A stretch of 51,680 bases of DNA, taken from contig CANGEW010000014.1 in NCBI GenBank assembly GCA_947452965.1, positions 1 to 51,680 on the forward strand, written 5' to 3'. Positions within the stretch are counted from its first letter, which is position 1, and the number at the start of each line of letters is the position of its first letter. This document shows, one piece after another, positions 35,519-46,037 of the stretch. Source of the stretch: Chitinophagaceae bacterium (GTDB lineage: Bacteria > Bacteroidota > Bacteroidia > Chitinophagales > Chitinophagaceae). A model generated the notes under the pieces. It saw only the letters and a program-made list of their open reading frames with translations. It was not told the origin of the DNA and ran no database searches. The position numbers were made by a program, and so were the translations under genes.

Positions 35519-36379
35519 TTACTTGTGAAAGAAAATATCTACCATTACAAAAGTTGCAAATACAACAGAAGCAATCCCATTAGCCGTCATGAATGCAATA
35601 TTTACTTTTGATAAATCATTCGGTTTTACGAGGGAGTGTTGATAAACCAACATGCCAATAAAAACCAACGCACCCATCCAAAAAAATAAACTGCCCTCAA
35701 ACTGAAAGCCAATCATAATTACTAATATGGCCGCGATTAAATGCAGAAAACTGGAAACTAATAATGCTTTTCTTTTTCCCAACCATGCTGGAATTGAATG
35801 CAAATGATGTGATTTATCAAACTCCTCATCTTGAAGGGCATAAATAATATCAAACCCACTTACCCAACATAATACTGTAAAGGAAAATAAAATAGGGATC
35901 AAATTAAAAACACCTGTTACAGCAAGGTAGGCTCCGATGGGCGCCAAACTCAATCCAATGCCTAAAATCAAATGACAAAGGGGTGTAAACCTTTTGGTAT
36001 AGCTATAAAAAAGTATGACAAATAATGCAATAAAACTTAAATAAAAACAAAGAGGATTAATGAAAAAACATAAAGAAATAAATAAAAAAGAATTGATGAT
36101 AGTAAATACTAACGCATGTTTAGGTTGAATTTTTCCTGAAGGTATTTCACGAACAGCTGTCCGAGGATTTTGGGAATCAAATTCATTGTCAAGATATCGA
36201 TTAAAAGCCATTGCTGCACTTCTTGCAAATACCATACAAAACAACACTAAAAAAAACTTATATCCCATAGATGCAGCGTCTAGCTGAACAGCTTCTATCC
36301 CCAAACAAAATCCAATAAGTGCAAAAGGCATTGCAAAAATGGTGTGAGAAAATTTTATTAAAGAAAGATATTTTTTCAT
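35519..36379 (-). CDS. UbiA-family prenyltransferase (likely menaquinone pathway)
   Basis: A 286-residue integral membrane prenyltransferase with about eight helices. The two Asp-rich motifs are NRYLDNEFDSQNPRT and DEEFDKSHHLHSIP, which bind Mg and the prenyl diphosphate. It is often annotated as 4-hydroxybenzoate octaprenyltransferase. Many Bacteroidota use menaquinone, and a UbiA-family enzyme (MqnP) serves the futalosine route; that role is inferred, since no other quinone gene is here. It lies between the SpoU methyltransferase gene (22 bases) and ruvX (10 bases). Confidence 0.87.
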   Translation of the reverse strand: MKKYLSLIKFSHTIFAMPFALIGFCLGIEAVQLDAASMGYKFFLVLFCMVFARSAAMAFNRYLDNEFDSQNPRTAVREIPSGKIQPKHALVFTIINSFLFISLCFFINPLCFYLSFIALFVILFYSYTKRFTPLCHLILGIGLSLAPIGAYLAVTGVFNLIPILFSFTVLCWVSGFDIIYALQDEEFDKSHHLHSIPAWLGKRKALLVSSFLHLIAAILVIMIGFQFEGSLFFWMGALVFIGMLVYQHSLVKPNDLSKVNIAFMTANGIASVVFATFVMVDIFFHK

Positions 36380-36401
36380 TACTACTCTTAATACTTAAAG
36401 A

Positions 36402-36941
36402 TTAATGTATTCGCTTCATTCTATTTCGGATAATTTCCCATAAAACAACCCCTGCAGCTGTAGCTATATTTAAAGAATGTTTCATTCCTAATTGTGGAAT
36501 TTCAATACATCCATCACAAAGTAGAATTGTATCTTGCTCAACACCGGTAACTTCATTACCAAAAATGACCGCAATTTTTGCATCAACTTGAAATGAGATA
36601 CTTTCTAGTGAAATGCTATCTTTTACCTGTTCTACTGCAAAAACCTTGTATCCCATTATTTTTAATCGCTGAATAGCTTCTAATGCCGTTGAAAAATGAA
36701 GCCATTCTACAGAGTCTTCCGCACCCAAGGCGGTCTTTTTGATTTCTTTATGTGGAGGTTGAGCTGTATAACCGGTTAGATAAACGGCTTGCAACAAAAA
36801 AGCATCTGATGTTCTGAAAACGCTTCCAACATTATATGCACTTCTTATATTTTCTAAAACAGCAATAACAGGTGTCTTCTCAGATCGCTTGCACTCTTCG
36901 GAAGTTTTCCTGTTTAACTCTTCCATACTTAATTTTTGCAT
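36402..36941 (-). CDS. SpoU/TrmH-family RNA 2'-O-methyltransferase
   Basis: A 179-residue SPOUT methyltransferase. Motif 1 is ENIRSAYNVGSVFRTSDAF, motif 2 is IAVIFGNEVTGV, and motif 3 is IEIPQLGMKHSLNIATAAGVVLWE. These form the knotted SAM site. The short length without an N-terminal substrate-binding domain favours a tRNA enzyme similar to TrmH or TrmL. The exact target nucleotide cannot be inferred. It follows pyrG by 52 bases. Confidence 0.9.
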   Translation of the reverse strand: MQKLSMEELNRKTSEECKRSEKTPVIAVLENIRSAYNVGSVFRTSDAFLLQAVYLTGYTAQPPHKEIKKTALGAEDSVEWLHFSTALEAIQRLKIMGYKVFAVEQVKDSISLESISFQVDAKIAVIFGNEVTGVEQDTILLCDGCIEIPQLGMKHSLNIATAAGVVLWEIIRNRMKRIH

Positions 36942-36993
36942 ATAGCAAATTTACAATAACTGAGTAAGTATTAACAAGGAAATTTATGAAAGA

Positions 36994-38634
<1,641 letters not shown>

Positions 38635-38763
38635 CTATATACAAACCTAACTTCCAAAATAAAAAGGATGTGAGGTAAATAATAAAATTCTGTTGATGAA
38701 TATGACCAATGAATGAGTAAAATATCCTAGAGGTCATGTAAAGATAGGATGAAAATTTCGGCT

Positions 38764-38793
38764 ATAAAAAAATCAAGTAAAAAATCTTTACTT
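38764..38793 (-). terminator. Weak terminator-like hairpin after purL
   Basis: Arms AAGTAAA (38775-38781) and TTTACTT (38787-38793), loop of 5 bases, followed on the minus strand by GATTTTTTTAT. The stem is AT-rich, so termination would be modest. It lies in the 214-base gap between purL and pyrG. Confidence 0.4.
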
Positions 38794-38824
38794 TTTTTTG
38801 AAGAGGGGTCTTATTTTGCAAATC

Positions 38825-41032
38825 TTACTTCATAAAAGAACGAATAGCATTATCATAGAGTGATTTCCAATCATGAACTTCTCCCCATTCATCACCTGCT
38901 ATTACAATAGATCCCTCTGTTACTTGTCCTAGATAATGATATGGGACTGATTGCTTACTCATGAAATCTAAAAAATCATGATTTTCAAAAGAATTAACGG
39001 AAACAACAACTCTTCCTTGGGATTCGCCAAACCAAAAAGCATCTTTTCTAATATTTCCAGGTGCCGCATTCACCTCAAATCCAAGATCTCTATTAAAAGA
39101 AGATTCTAATAAAGTAACCATAAGGCCTCCCTCACTTACGTCGTGAGCTGAAACAATTCTATTTTCCTTAATCAGTTTAAGAATCAATTGCTGCATTTCA
39201 AATTCTTCATCTAGATTAAAATAAGGCGCCGGAGAATATTCGACACCTAGTATTTTATGTAAATATTCAGAAGAACTAATATCTTCTTGAATGGACCCAA
39301 TTATATAAATAGCGTCGCCACTGGATTTGAAATCCATTGTCATTTTTTGATCCAAAGTTTCTAGTAATCCAACCATTCCAATCGTAGGTGTAGGATATAC
39401 GGGGCCATCAGGAGATTGGTTATAAAAGCTAACGTTACCGCCTGTAACAGGCGTATCAAATTTTCTACAAGCCTCTCCCATACCTTTGATGGCATTCACA
39501 AATTGATAATACACCTCCGGGTCATATGGATTACCAAAATTCAAACAGTTGGTAACTCCAAGAGGCACCCCCCCACTACAAACAATATTTCTAGCAGCTT
39601 CTGCTACTGCAATCATGGCTCCTTTATACGGATCTGCAAACACATATTTACTGTTGCAATCTGTCGTTAATGCCAATGCTTTATTAGTAGGTTTAGCCAT
39701 CACTACAGCTGCATCGCTCGGGGCATTTGTATTGGTAGTTCCTGTGCCTACCATACTATCATATTGTTCATATACCCAACGTTTGCTTGCGATGTTGGGT
39801 AAAGTGATTAGTTTTTGTGATATAGTTTTTAGATCAGTTGGAATAGCAATATCTGCTAATTCAAAGGAAGCAATGCTTGAAAAATAGGCCGGCTCTGTAT
39901 ACGCTCTTTCATATTGAGGAGCTCCGCCACCTAGCACAAGCTCTTCAGCAGAAATAACCGCTTCCAGTTCGCCATTCATAAAAAAAGTCAACAACCCATC
40001 TTCTGTAACTTCTCCAATATGACTACAGGGTAAATCCCATTTTTCAAAAACAGTAGACACTTCGTTTTCAGAACCTTTCTTAACCACCAATAACATTCTT
40101 TCTTGGCTTTCGCTCAATAACAGTTCCCATGCTTTCATTCCCTGTTGCCTGGTCGGTACTTTATCCAAATGAATTTTCATGCCAGATTTTCCCTTAGCAC
40201 TCATTTCAGCAGTTGAACAAATGATGCCGGCAGCTCCCATATCTTGCATACCTACTACAGCTCCCGTCTTGATAACTTCTAGACAAGCTTCTAATAATTT
40301 TTTTTCTTGAAAAGGATCTCCGACTTGAACAGCAGGCAATTCTTCCACACTATCATTTGTAATTTCAGCACTTGCAAAAGAGGCTCCACCAATGCCATCT
40401 TTGCCAGTTGCACTTCCTACAAAAAAAACTGGATTACCTATGCCTTCCGCCGTTGCCGAAACCGTTTCACCATTTTTGACAATGCCCACGCTCATTGCAT
40501 TTACCAATGGATTTGTGTGATAGCAATTTTCAAAATAAATTTCTCCACCAACGGTAGGCACACCAAAACAATTTCCGTAATGTCCAATACCATGAACAAC
40601 CCCCGACAATAAATGCTGTGTTTTGGCATCAGATAAATTACCAAAACGAAGTGAGTTTAAAGAAGCTATAGGCCTGGCACCCATCGTAAAAATATCTCTA
40701 TTAATGCCCCCAACCCCAGTAGCAGCACCCTGAAAAGGCTCCAAAGCTGATGGGTGATTATGTGATTCGATTTTAAATACCACTCCATAACCATCTCCAA
40801 TATCCATGAGCCCAGCATTTTCTTCACCCGCCTTTACTAACATTTTACTTCCTTCTCTTGGCAAAGTCTTTAACCATTTAATTGAATTTTTGTAACTACA
40901 GTGTTCGCTCCACATTCCACTAAATGCACAGAGTTCAGTAAAATTGGGCGTTCTACCTAATTTTACTTTTATCATTTCAAATTCTTCTTCTGTAATTCTT
41001 AATTGAGCAGCGGTTTGGGCAGTAATTTCCAT
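38825..41032 (-). CDS. purL: Phosphoribosylformylglycinamidine synthase subunit PurL (small form)
   Basis: A 735-residue protein, the length of the separate PurL subunit that needs PurS and PurQ, not the 1,200-1,300-residue fused form. Characteristic stretches are FSGMWSEHCSYKNSIKWLKTLP, GIGDGYGVVFKIESHNHPSALEPFQGAATGVGG (written here as DIGDGYGVVFKIESHNHPS) and GGGAPQYERA. The final C-terminal domain has MVTLLESSFNRDLGFEV. Start at the ATG at 41032 (MEITAQTAAQLRI); the longer frame from 41068 adds a run of hydrophobic residues unlike the family. A TATTTTTG box lies at 41061-41054. Confidence 0.96.
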   Translation of the reverse strand: MEITAQTAAQLRITEEEFEMIKVKLGRTPNFTELCAFSGMWSEHCSYKNSIKWLKTLPREGSKMLVKAGEENAGLMDIGDGYGVVFKIESHNHPSALEPFQGAATGVGGINRDIFTMGARPIASLNSLRFGNLSDAKTQHLLSGVVHGIGHYGNCFGVPTVGGEIYFENCYHTNPLVNAMSVGIVKNGETVSATAEGIGNPVFFVGSATGKDGIGGASFASAEITNDSVEELPAVQVGDPFQEKKLLEACLEVIKTGAVVGMQDMGAAGIICSTAEMSAKGKSGMKIHLDKVPTRQQGMKAWELLLSESQERMLLVVKKGSENEVSTVFEKWDLPCSHIGEVTEDGLLTFFMNGELEAVISAEELVLGGGAPQYERAYTEPAYFSSIASFELADIAIPTDLKTISQKLITLPNIASKRWVYEQYDSMVGTGTTNTNAPSDAAVVMAKPTNKALALTTDCNSKYVFADPYKGAMIAVAEAARNIVCSGGVPLGVTNCLNFGNPYDPEVYYQFVNAIKGMGEACRKFDTPVTGGNVSFYNQSPDGPVYPTPTIGMVGLLETLDQKMTMDFKSSGDAIYIIGSIQEDISSSEYLHKILGVEYSPAPYFNLDEEFEMQQLILKLIKENRIVSAHDVSEGGLMVTLLESSFNRDLGFEVNAAPGNIRKDAFWFGESQGRVVVSVNSFENHDFLDFMSKQSVPYHYLGQVTEGSIVIAGDEWGEVHDWKSLYDNAIRSFMK

Positions 41033-41134
41033 TAAACAAATGATTATATTTTTCAAAAATAAAGTCACTTTGTTAATCTGCGAATTAATAAAACGTAAAT
41101 ATTTTAACTAACTTCCCACATTAAATTAACCGAG

Positions 41135-42376
41135 TTGTATTACTTACTTTTTTCGCTATATTTTACGATTGGCTGTTTTTTGATAACCAAAATTTCATTT
41201 GTACAAAAAACAGCATTATCCAAAAATTGGATACTGCTACTATTTTCTTGGAAAGTATTCTGCGGTCTAGCTCTTGGTTGGATTACACAAAGATATTTCC
41301 CTTCAAATGACTATTGGGGACTTAATAAACTAGGTATAGAAGAATGGGAACTACTTTGCACAAACCCTAAAGATTTTTTTACGAACATTACTTATTCTCC
41401 TTATCATAATTATACTGGTTTTTTTAACTCAATGGGTTCATATTGGAACGATTTACGAAATAATATTGTCATTAAAATAATAGCATTAACCAATAATTGT
41501 AGTCAAGGTAATTATTATATTAATTCATTATTTTTTAATTTCATTGGCTTCTTAGGGCATTTAGCGCTTTTTAGAATTTTCATTCATATTTACCCTGAAA
41601 AGAAGAAATGGATCCTCATAGGTTGCTTTTTCCTACCAACAACCATGTTGTACACCTCAGGCATTCATAAAGACTTATTAACTTTTGTTGCGTTATCTTT
41701 TTTATGTTACAGCACATATTTTTCAGTTCAAAATAAAATGGATTTAAAAAAAGGATTTCTTTTTTTCATTTCAATCTTAATATTATTGTTTGTAAGAAAT
41801 TACGTATTAATGGCTGTTATTCCTGCTTTGATCTATTATTTACTTGTAACAAAGAAGAAAATTCGACCAAGCAAAGGCTTATTATTGGTCTATGGTACAA
41901 TATTTTCTGGGTTAATATTAATAGATTTGTTCATACCAAAAATCAGTCCTTTAACCATCATTAGTCAAAAGCAGTTCGACTTCCTACAATTACCCTGCGC
42001 TAATACTGATTTACATATGACTGTTTTGGAAGCTAGTGTGAGAAGTTTTGTATTCAACCTTCCTGAAGCCATCCAGCACGGTTTTTTTAGACCATTTTTG
42101 TGGGATAAAGGAAATATCTTCTTGCATATTTCATCGATAGAACTTATGATTTATTTAGGTATCATCTTTTGGGGAGTAATCAAACTAATTAAACAATCTA
42201 TCGTTTCCAATTGGGTGATCTTTTTCCTCTTACTTACATTCACATTATTTGTTTTTATTGGATACACTATTCCAAATTCCGGATCCATTGTTAGATATAG
42301 AAGCATTTACATGCCATTTTTAATTACACCGCTATTGTGCAGTATTTATTCAAAAGTCGGAAAAAATACAAATTAA
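41135..42376 (+). CDS. Polytopic membrane protein, EpsG/Wzy-like (uncertain)
   Basis: A 413-residue protein with about ten to eleven helices and a TTG start at 41135; no in-frame ATG occurs for about 85 codons. The stretches FFLPTTMLYTSGIHKDLLTFVALSFL (about 167-192) and SIVRYRSIYMPFLITPLLC (about 383-401) resemble EpsG-like exopolysaccharide polymerases or GT-C glycosyltransferase relatives, with a soluble loop of about 40 residues near 70-120. Match to a named family is not secure. It stands alone between purL (divergent) and glnA. Confidence 0.6.
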   Translation: MYYLLFSLYFTIGCFLITKISFVQKTALSKNWILLLFSWKVFCGLALGWITQRYFPSNDYWGLNKLGIEEWELLCTNPKDFFTNITYSPYHNYTGFFNSMGSYWNDLRNNIVIKIIALTNNCSQGNYYINSLFFNFIGFLGHLALFRIFIHIYPEKKKWILIGCFFLPTTMLYTSGIHKDLLTFVALSFLCYSTYFSVQNKMDLKKGFLFFISILILLFVRNYVLMAVIPALIYYLLVTKKKIRPSKGLLLVYGTIFSGLILIDLFIPKISPLTIISQKQFDFLQLPCANTDLHMTVLEASVRSFVFNLPEAIQHGFFRPFLWDKGNIFLHISSIELMIYLGIIFWGVIKLIKQSIVSNWVIFFLLLTFTLFVFIGYTIPNSGSIVRYRSIYMPFLITPLLCSIYSKVGKNTN

Positions 42377-42442
42377 AATAAATAATATATTTACTTTTTG
42401 AGAGCAAATCAATAATTTTTATGCTCTTTATGTAAAAAAATA

Positions 42443-42473
42443 TTGTTTTTTAAGATAATTATCTATTATTTTG
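42443..42473 (+). promoter_or_regulatory. glnA promoter with palindrome in the spacer
   Basis: TTG (42443-42445), a 20-base spacer and TTATTTTG (42466-42473, one mismatch to TAnnTTTG) precede the glnA ATG by 20 bases. A perfect 12-bp palindrome AGATAATTATCT lies inside the spacer (42453-42464). A site there could bind a regulator responding to nitrogen; the regulator is not identified. Confidence 0.55.
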
Positions 42474-42492
42474 TCCCATAAAACAAAAATAT

Positions 42493-44688
42493 ATGGGAAA
42501 TTTACGCTTTACCGCAATAAAAAAGATTTCAGAAAATGCCATTTCATATGATGTAAAAGCATCTGAAAAAGTCTCTAGCATTTTTAACGAAAATGTATTT
42601 ACACTTAAAACAGCTCGTCATTATTTAACCGATGAGGCTTACAAAAGCCTCGTAGCTTCTACAATGGGTGGAAAAAAGATAGACAGATCTATGGGCAATA
42701 ATATTGCCAATGGATTAAAGGCTTGGGCTGAAGAGAAAGGTGTTACGCATTTCACACATTGGTTTCAACCCCTAACAGGATTATCTGCAGAGAAGCATGA
42801 TTCATTTTTTACCTTAAAAGGCGACGGCACTCCCATACAAGAATTTGAAGGTGCTGCTTTGATTCAACAAGAACCAGATGCTTCTTCTTTTCCAAGTGGA
42901 GGATTGAGGGCTACTTTTGAAGCTCGTGGCTATACGGCTTGGGATCCTTCTTCTCCGGCTTTCATCATGGAAATTGGCGAAGGTAAAACCTTGTGCATTC
43001 CTACTATTTTCGTGTCTTATACAGGCGAATCTTTAGATACTAAAACACCTTTGCTAAAAGCAGTTGTAGCACTAGACAAAGCTGCTGTTGAGGTTTGTCA
43101 ATATTTTGATAAAAATATTTCAAAAGTTAACGCTACACTTGGGTGGGAACAAGAATATTTTCTGGTAGATGCCGGATTAGCTACAGCAAGGCCAGACTTA
43201 GTATTAACCGGTAGAACGGTTTTTGGTCACGCTCCAGCAAAAGGACAACAATTAGAAGATCATTATTTTGGTGCTATACCAGAACGCGTATACGCATTTA
43301 TGAGAGACTTCGAAAAGGAGTCTTATAAACTAGGTATTCCTCTTCGTACAAGACACAATGAAGTGGCTCCTGCGCAGTTTGAATGTGCGCCTATTTACGA
43401 AGAAATCAATTTAGCTGTTGATCACAATACTCTTTTAATGGATGTGATGAATAGAGTCGCTAAACGCCACAACCTACTGGTACTATTACACGAAAAACCA
43501 TTTGCAGGTATAAATGGTAGTGGAAAGCACAATAACTGGAGCATGAGCACAGATACAGGTGTTAACTTATTGGCTCCGGGTAAAACACCTAAAACAAATT
43601 TGATGTTCTTAACCTTCTTCGTGAATACCATAAAAGCTGTTCATGATTATTCAGAGTTAATCAGAGCATCCATTGCCAGTGCTGGCAATGATCACCGTTT
43701 GGGTGCCAACGAAGCTCCTCCGGCGATTATTTCAATCTTCATTGGAAAATACCTTACAAATGTTTTAAATCAAGTTGAACAAAGAGTTGGTGGAAACTTT
43801 GATGAAACAGATGAGGCTTTATTAAAATTAGACATTCATAAAAGTATCCCAGAATTAATGCTGGACAATACAGATCGTAACAGAACGTCGCCCTTTGCAT
43901 TCACTGGGAACAAATTTGAATTCAGAGCGGTTGGGTCATCAGCCAATTGTGCCGGACCAATGACAGTTTTAAACACTGTAATGGCAGAAACTCTGAAAAA
44001 TTTCAAAATTGAAGTAGATGGCTTGATCGAAAAAGGTGAGAAAAAAGAAATTGCCATCATGCAAACCATTCAAAAATATATTGTAGAAAGTAAAAAAGTT
44101 TTATTTGAAGGGGATGGATATAGTGAAGAATGGGAAAAAGAAGCGGCTAAAAGAGGCTTGCCGAATGTAAAATCTACACCATTGGCTTTGGATGCTTACA
44201 CAGCTGAAAAAGCAAAAAAACTATTTGAAGATAACCATATCTACAACCATTTAGAATTAGAAGCTCGTCATGAAATTATGCTTGAAGCGTACATTAAAAA
44301 AGTACAAATTGAAGCGAGAGTAATGGGAGATTTGGCTACCACTATTATTATTCCTGCCGCTTTAAAATATCAAAACTTACTGATTGAGAATATTAATGGT
44401 ATAAAAAACGCTGGCTTGCCTGCTAACTTATACGATAGCCAAATAGCAATTGTTAAGAAAGTCAGCGAACACATTAATTCTATTTCTACAAACGTGGAAG
44501 CTATGATTGAAGCTAGAAAGAAAACAAATGACCTTTCAAATAGCAGAGATAAAGCAATCGCTTATTGTGATAATGTGAAGGAGAAATATTTTGATGTAAT
44601 TAGATACCATGCTGATAAATTAGAATTACTAATTGACGACAGTTCTTGGCCTCTACCTAAATATAGAGAACTCTTATTTTTAAGATAA
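42493..44688 (+). CDS. glnA: Glutamine synthetase type III
   Basis: A 731-residue enzyme of the GSIII (GlnN) class, much larger than GSI (about 470). Class marks include THFTHWFQPLTGLSAEKHDSFF near residues 80-102, GWEQEYFLVD, NEVAPAQFECAPIYEE, GINGSGKHNNWS and GNDHRLGANEAPPAI. The C-terminal helical extension has EARHEIMLEAYIKKVQIEARVM. It assimilates ammonia by making glutamine from glutamate and ATP in the cytoplasm. ATG at 42493. It has its own promoter and is followed by a strong terminator. Confidence 0.97.
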   Translation: MGNLRFTAIKKISENAISYDVKASEKVSSIFNENVFTLKTARHYLTDEAYKSLVASTMGGKKIDRSMGNNIANGLKAWAEEKGVTHFTHWFQPLTGLSAEKHDSFFTLKGDGTPIQEFEGAALIQQEPDASSFPSGGLRATFEARGYTAWDPSSPAFIMEIGEGKTLCIPTIFVSYTGESLDTKTPLLKAVVALDKAAVEVCQYFDKNISKVNATLGWEQEYFLVDAGLATARPDLVLTGRTVFGHAPAKGQQLEDHYFGAIPERVYAFMRDFEKESYKLGIPLRTRHNEVAPAQFECAPIYEEINLAVDHNTLLMDVMNRVAKRHNLLVLLHEKPFAGINGSGKHNNWSMSTDTGVNLLAPGKTPKTNLMFLTFFVNTIKAVHDYSELIRASIASAGNDHRLGANEAPPAIISIFIGKYLTNVLNQVEQRVGGNFDETDEALLKLDIHKSIPELMLDNTDRNRTSPFAFTGNKFEFRAVGSSANCAGPMTVLNTVMAETLKNFKIEVDGLIEKGEKKEIAIMQTIQKYIVESKKVLFEGDGYSEEWEKEAAKRGLPNVKSTPLALDAYTAEKAKKLFEDNHIYNHLELEARHEIMLEAYIKKVQIEARVMGDLATTIIIPAALKYQNLLIENINGIKNAGLPANLYDSQIAIVKKVSEHINSISTNVEAMIEARKKTNDLSNSRDKAIAYCDNVKEKYFDVIRYHADKLELLIDDSSWPLPKYRELLFLR

Positions 44689-44703
44689 TATTTTAATCCT
44701 CAC

Positions 44704-44742
44704 AAAAAATCCTTCTCTCAATTTAGTAGAGAAGGATTTTTT
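44704..44742 (+). terminator. Intrinsic terminator after glnA
   Basis: Arms AAAAAATCCTTCTCT and AGAGAAGGATTTTTT, perfectly complementary with a 9-base loop, ending in a T-run. The A-tract and T-tract on opposite arms would let it work on either strand. Confidence 0.92.
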
Positions 44743-44840
44743 ATGTTAAACATTGTTAAAAAGAAAAAGTCTAACTCATAATCTTACATTAATAACATAA
44801 TTTTCAAAAATCTTAAAAATCATTAACCAACTTAGAAATC

Positions 44841-45236
44841 ATGAAAAAAATTATTTTTATCTCTCTTGCTCTAGCAATGACCACTACTGGGTTTTGTCAA
44901 AAAAAGAAAAAAACTGAAAAAAAATCAACCAGTGATACAACAATTGTAACAACGAAATCAGAAAGCACTTCAACTCCTGTGCCCTCTGCTTCTTCAACTC
45001 CAGAACTTACAGAAGATCAAAAAGCTAAACTGAAAGAAGTATTAAAATCGATTAAACAAGAAAAAAAGAAAATTGATGCAGATACCAGCTTAAGCACCGA
45101 AGCAAAAAAGCACAAATTAAAAGCATTCAGAAAAGAACAAATGGAAAGCCTGAAATCAATTTTAAGCCCAGAACAATTAAAAGAAGCTGAGGAAAAACTA
45201 AAAAAAACCAAAAAGAAAAAAGAAGATAACGAATAA
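44841..45236 (+). CDS. Small secreted Lys/Glu-rich protein, LTxxQ (Spy/CpxP)-like
   Basis: A 131-residue protein with a signal peptide ending near TTTGFCQK. A Ser/Thr-rich segment (about 30-52) leads to a helical domain with LTEDQKAKLKEVLKSIKQEKKKI (about 55-77) and LSPEQLKEAEEKLKK (about 111-125). Two LTxxQ/LSxxQ motifs separated by about 55 residues resemble the Spy/CpxP periplasmic chaperone fold, but the match is weak. The C-terminus is strongly basic. It lies between two intrinsic terminators, so it is its own unit. Confidence 0.62.
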   Translation: MKKIIFISLALAMTTTGFCQKKKKTEKKSTSDTTIVTTKSESTSTPVPSASSTPELTEDQKAKLKEVLKSIKQEKKKIDADTSLSTEAKKHKLKAFRKEQMESLKSILSPEQLKEAEEKLKKTKKKKEDNE

Positions 45237-45237
45237 C

Positions 45238-45270
45238 AAAAAAGGTCTGCAACATCTGCAGACCTTTTTT
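45238..45270 (+). terminator. Intrinsic terminator after the LTxxQ-like gene
   Basis: AAAAAA-GGTCTGCA, loop ACATC, TGCAGACC-TTTTTT; 8-bp GC-containing stem extended by A/T pairs. It starts one base after the stop codon. Confidence 0.92.
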
Positions 45271-45337
45271 GTTGATTATAATGAATAGGATATAATTCAT
45301 TTGATGTAATTTTATAATTAAAATAGAGATCACTTAA

Positions 45338-46015
45338 ATGAACGTAACCATTGATGCTTCATGGAAAAAATTGTTGAAAAATGAATTTGAAAAAGATTAT
45401 TTTATTCAATTGGCTACTTTTTTAAAATCAGATATATCAGCAGGAAAAACAATATACCCTCCCGGACCTTTAATTTTTAATGCTTTTAATATCACTCCTT
45501 TTGAAAAAGTTAAAGTAGTCATCATTGGTCAAGACCCATATCATGGACCCGGGCAAGCCCATGGACTTAGCTTTTCGGTTCCAGAGGGTATTCCTTCTCC
45601 CCCATCGTTGCTGAATATTTTCAAAGAAATTGAAAATGATATAGGAATTCATATGACAAAAAAAAGTGGCAATCTTACCAAATGGGCTGAACAAGGAGTA
45701 TTACTTTTAAATGCTGCTCTCACTGTAAAAAAAGATGAACCATTCAGTCATGCTAAATATGGCTGGGCTGAATTTACAGACAGTGTTATAAAAAAAATAT
45801 CTGATAAAAAAGAACAGGTGGTATTTTTATTATGGGGCAAATTTGCTCAAGAAAAAGAAGCTTTAATTGACACTACTAAGCATTTTATTTTGAAAGCCCC
45901 TCACCCTTCTCCTTTTTCAGCACACAAAGGTTTTTTTGGATGTAAGCATTTTTCTACTACCAATCAGATTTTGATGAAACAAAAAGTTGAACCTATTGAT
46001 TGGAAACTCTCTTGA
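45338..46015 (+). CDS. ung: Uracil-DNA glycosylase, family 1
   Basis: A 225-residue UDG that removes uracil from DNA. The water-activating loop is GQDPYHGPGQAHGLSFSV (Asp66), and the DNA-intercalating His loop is HPSPFSAHKGFFG. The Pro/Ser segment PPSLLNIFKEIE is also typical. Length is that of the family. ATG at 45338. The acyltransferase gene follows after 22 bases and may share the message. Confidence 0.97.
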   Translation: MNVTIDASWKKLLKNEFEKDYFIQLATFLKSDISAGKTIYPPGPLIFNAFNITPFEKVKVVIIGQDPYHGPGQAHGLSFSVPEGIPSPPSLLNIFKEIENDIGIHMTKKSGNLTKWAEQGVLLLNAALTVKKDEPFSHAKYGWAEFTDSVIKKISDKKEQVVFLLWGKFAQEKEALIDTTKHFILKAPHPSPFSAHKGFFGCKHFSTTNQILMKQKVEPIDWKLS

Positions 46016-46037
46016 TGATTTTTTTATAAAAATAAAA

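Noticed and set aside
39416..39887. Two overlapping plus-strand open frames inside purL
   Set aside because: They lie wholly in purL on the opposite strand, with no start signals and no family resemblance.
42411..42427. AGAGCA/TGCTCT hairpin after the membrane-protein gene
   Set aside because: Only 6 bp of stem, and the following bases are not a T-run, so a terminator is not supported.
45987..46037. Earlier start for the PlsC-family gene
   Set aside because: It overlaps ung, and the family-like N-terminus begins at the ATG at 46038.
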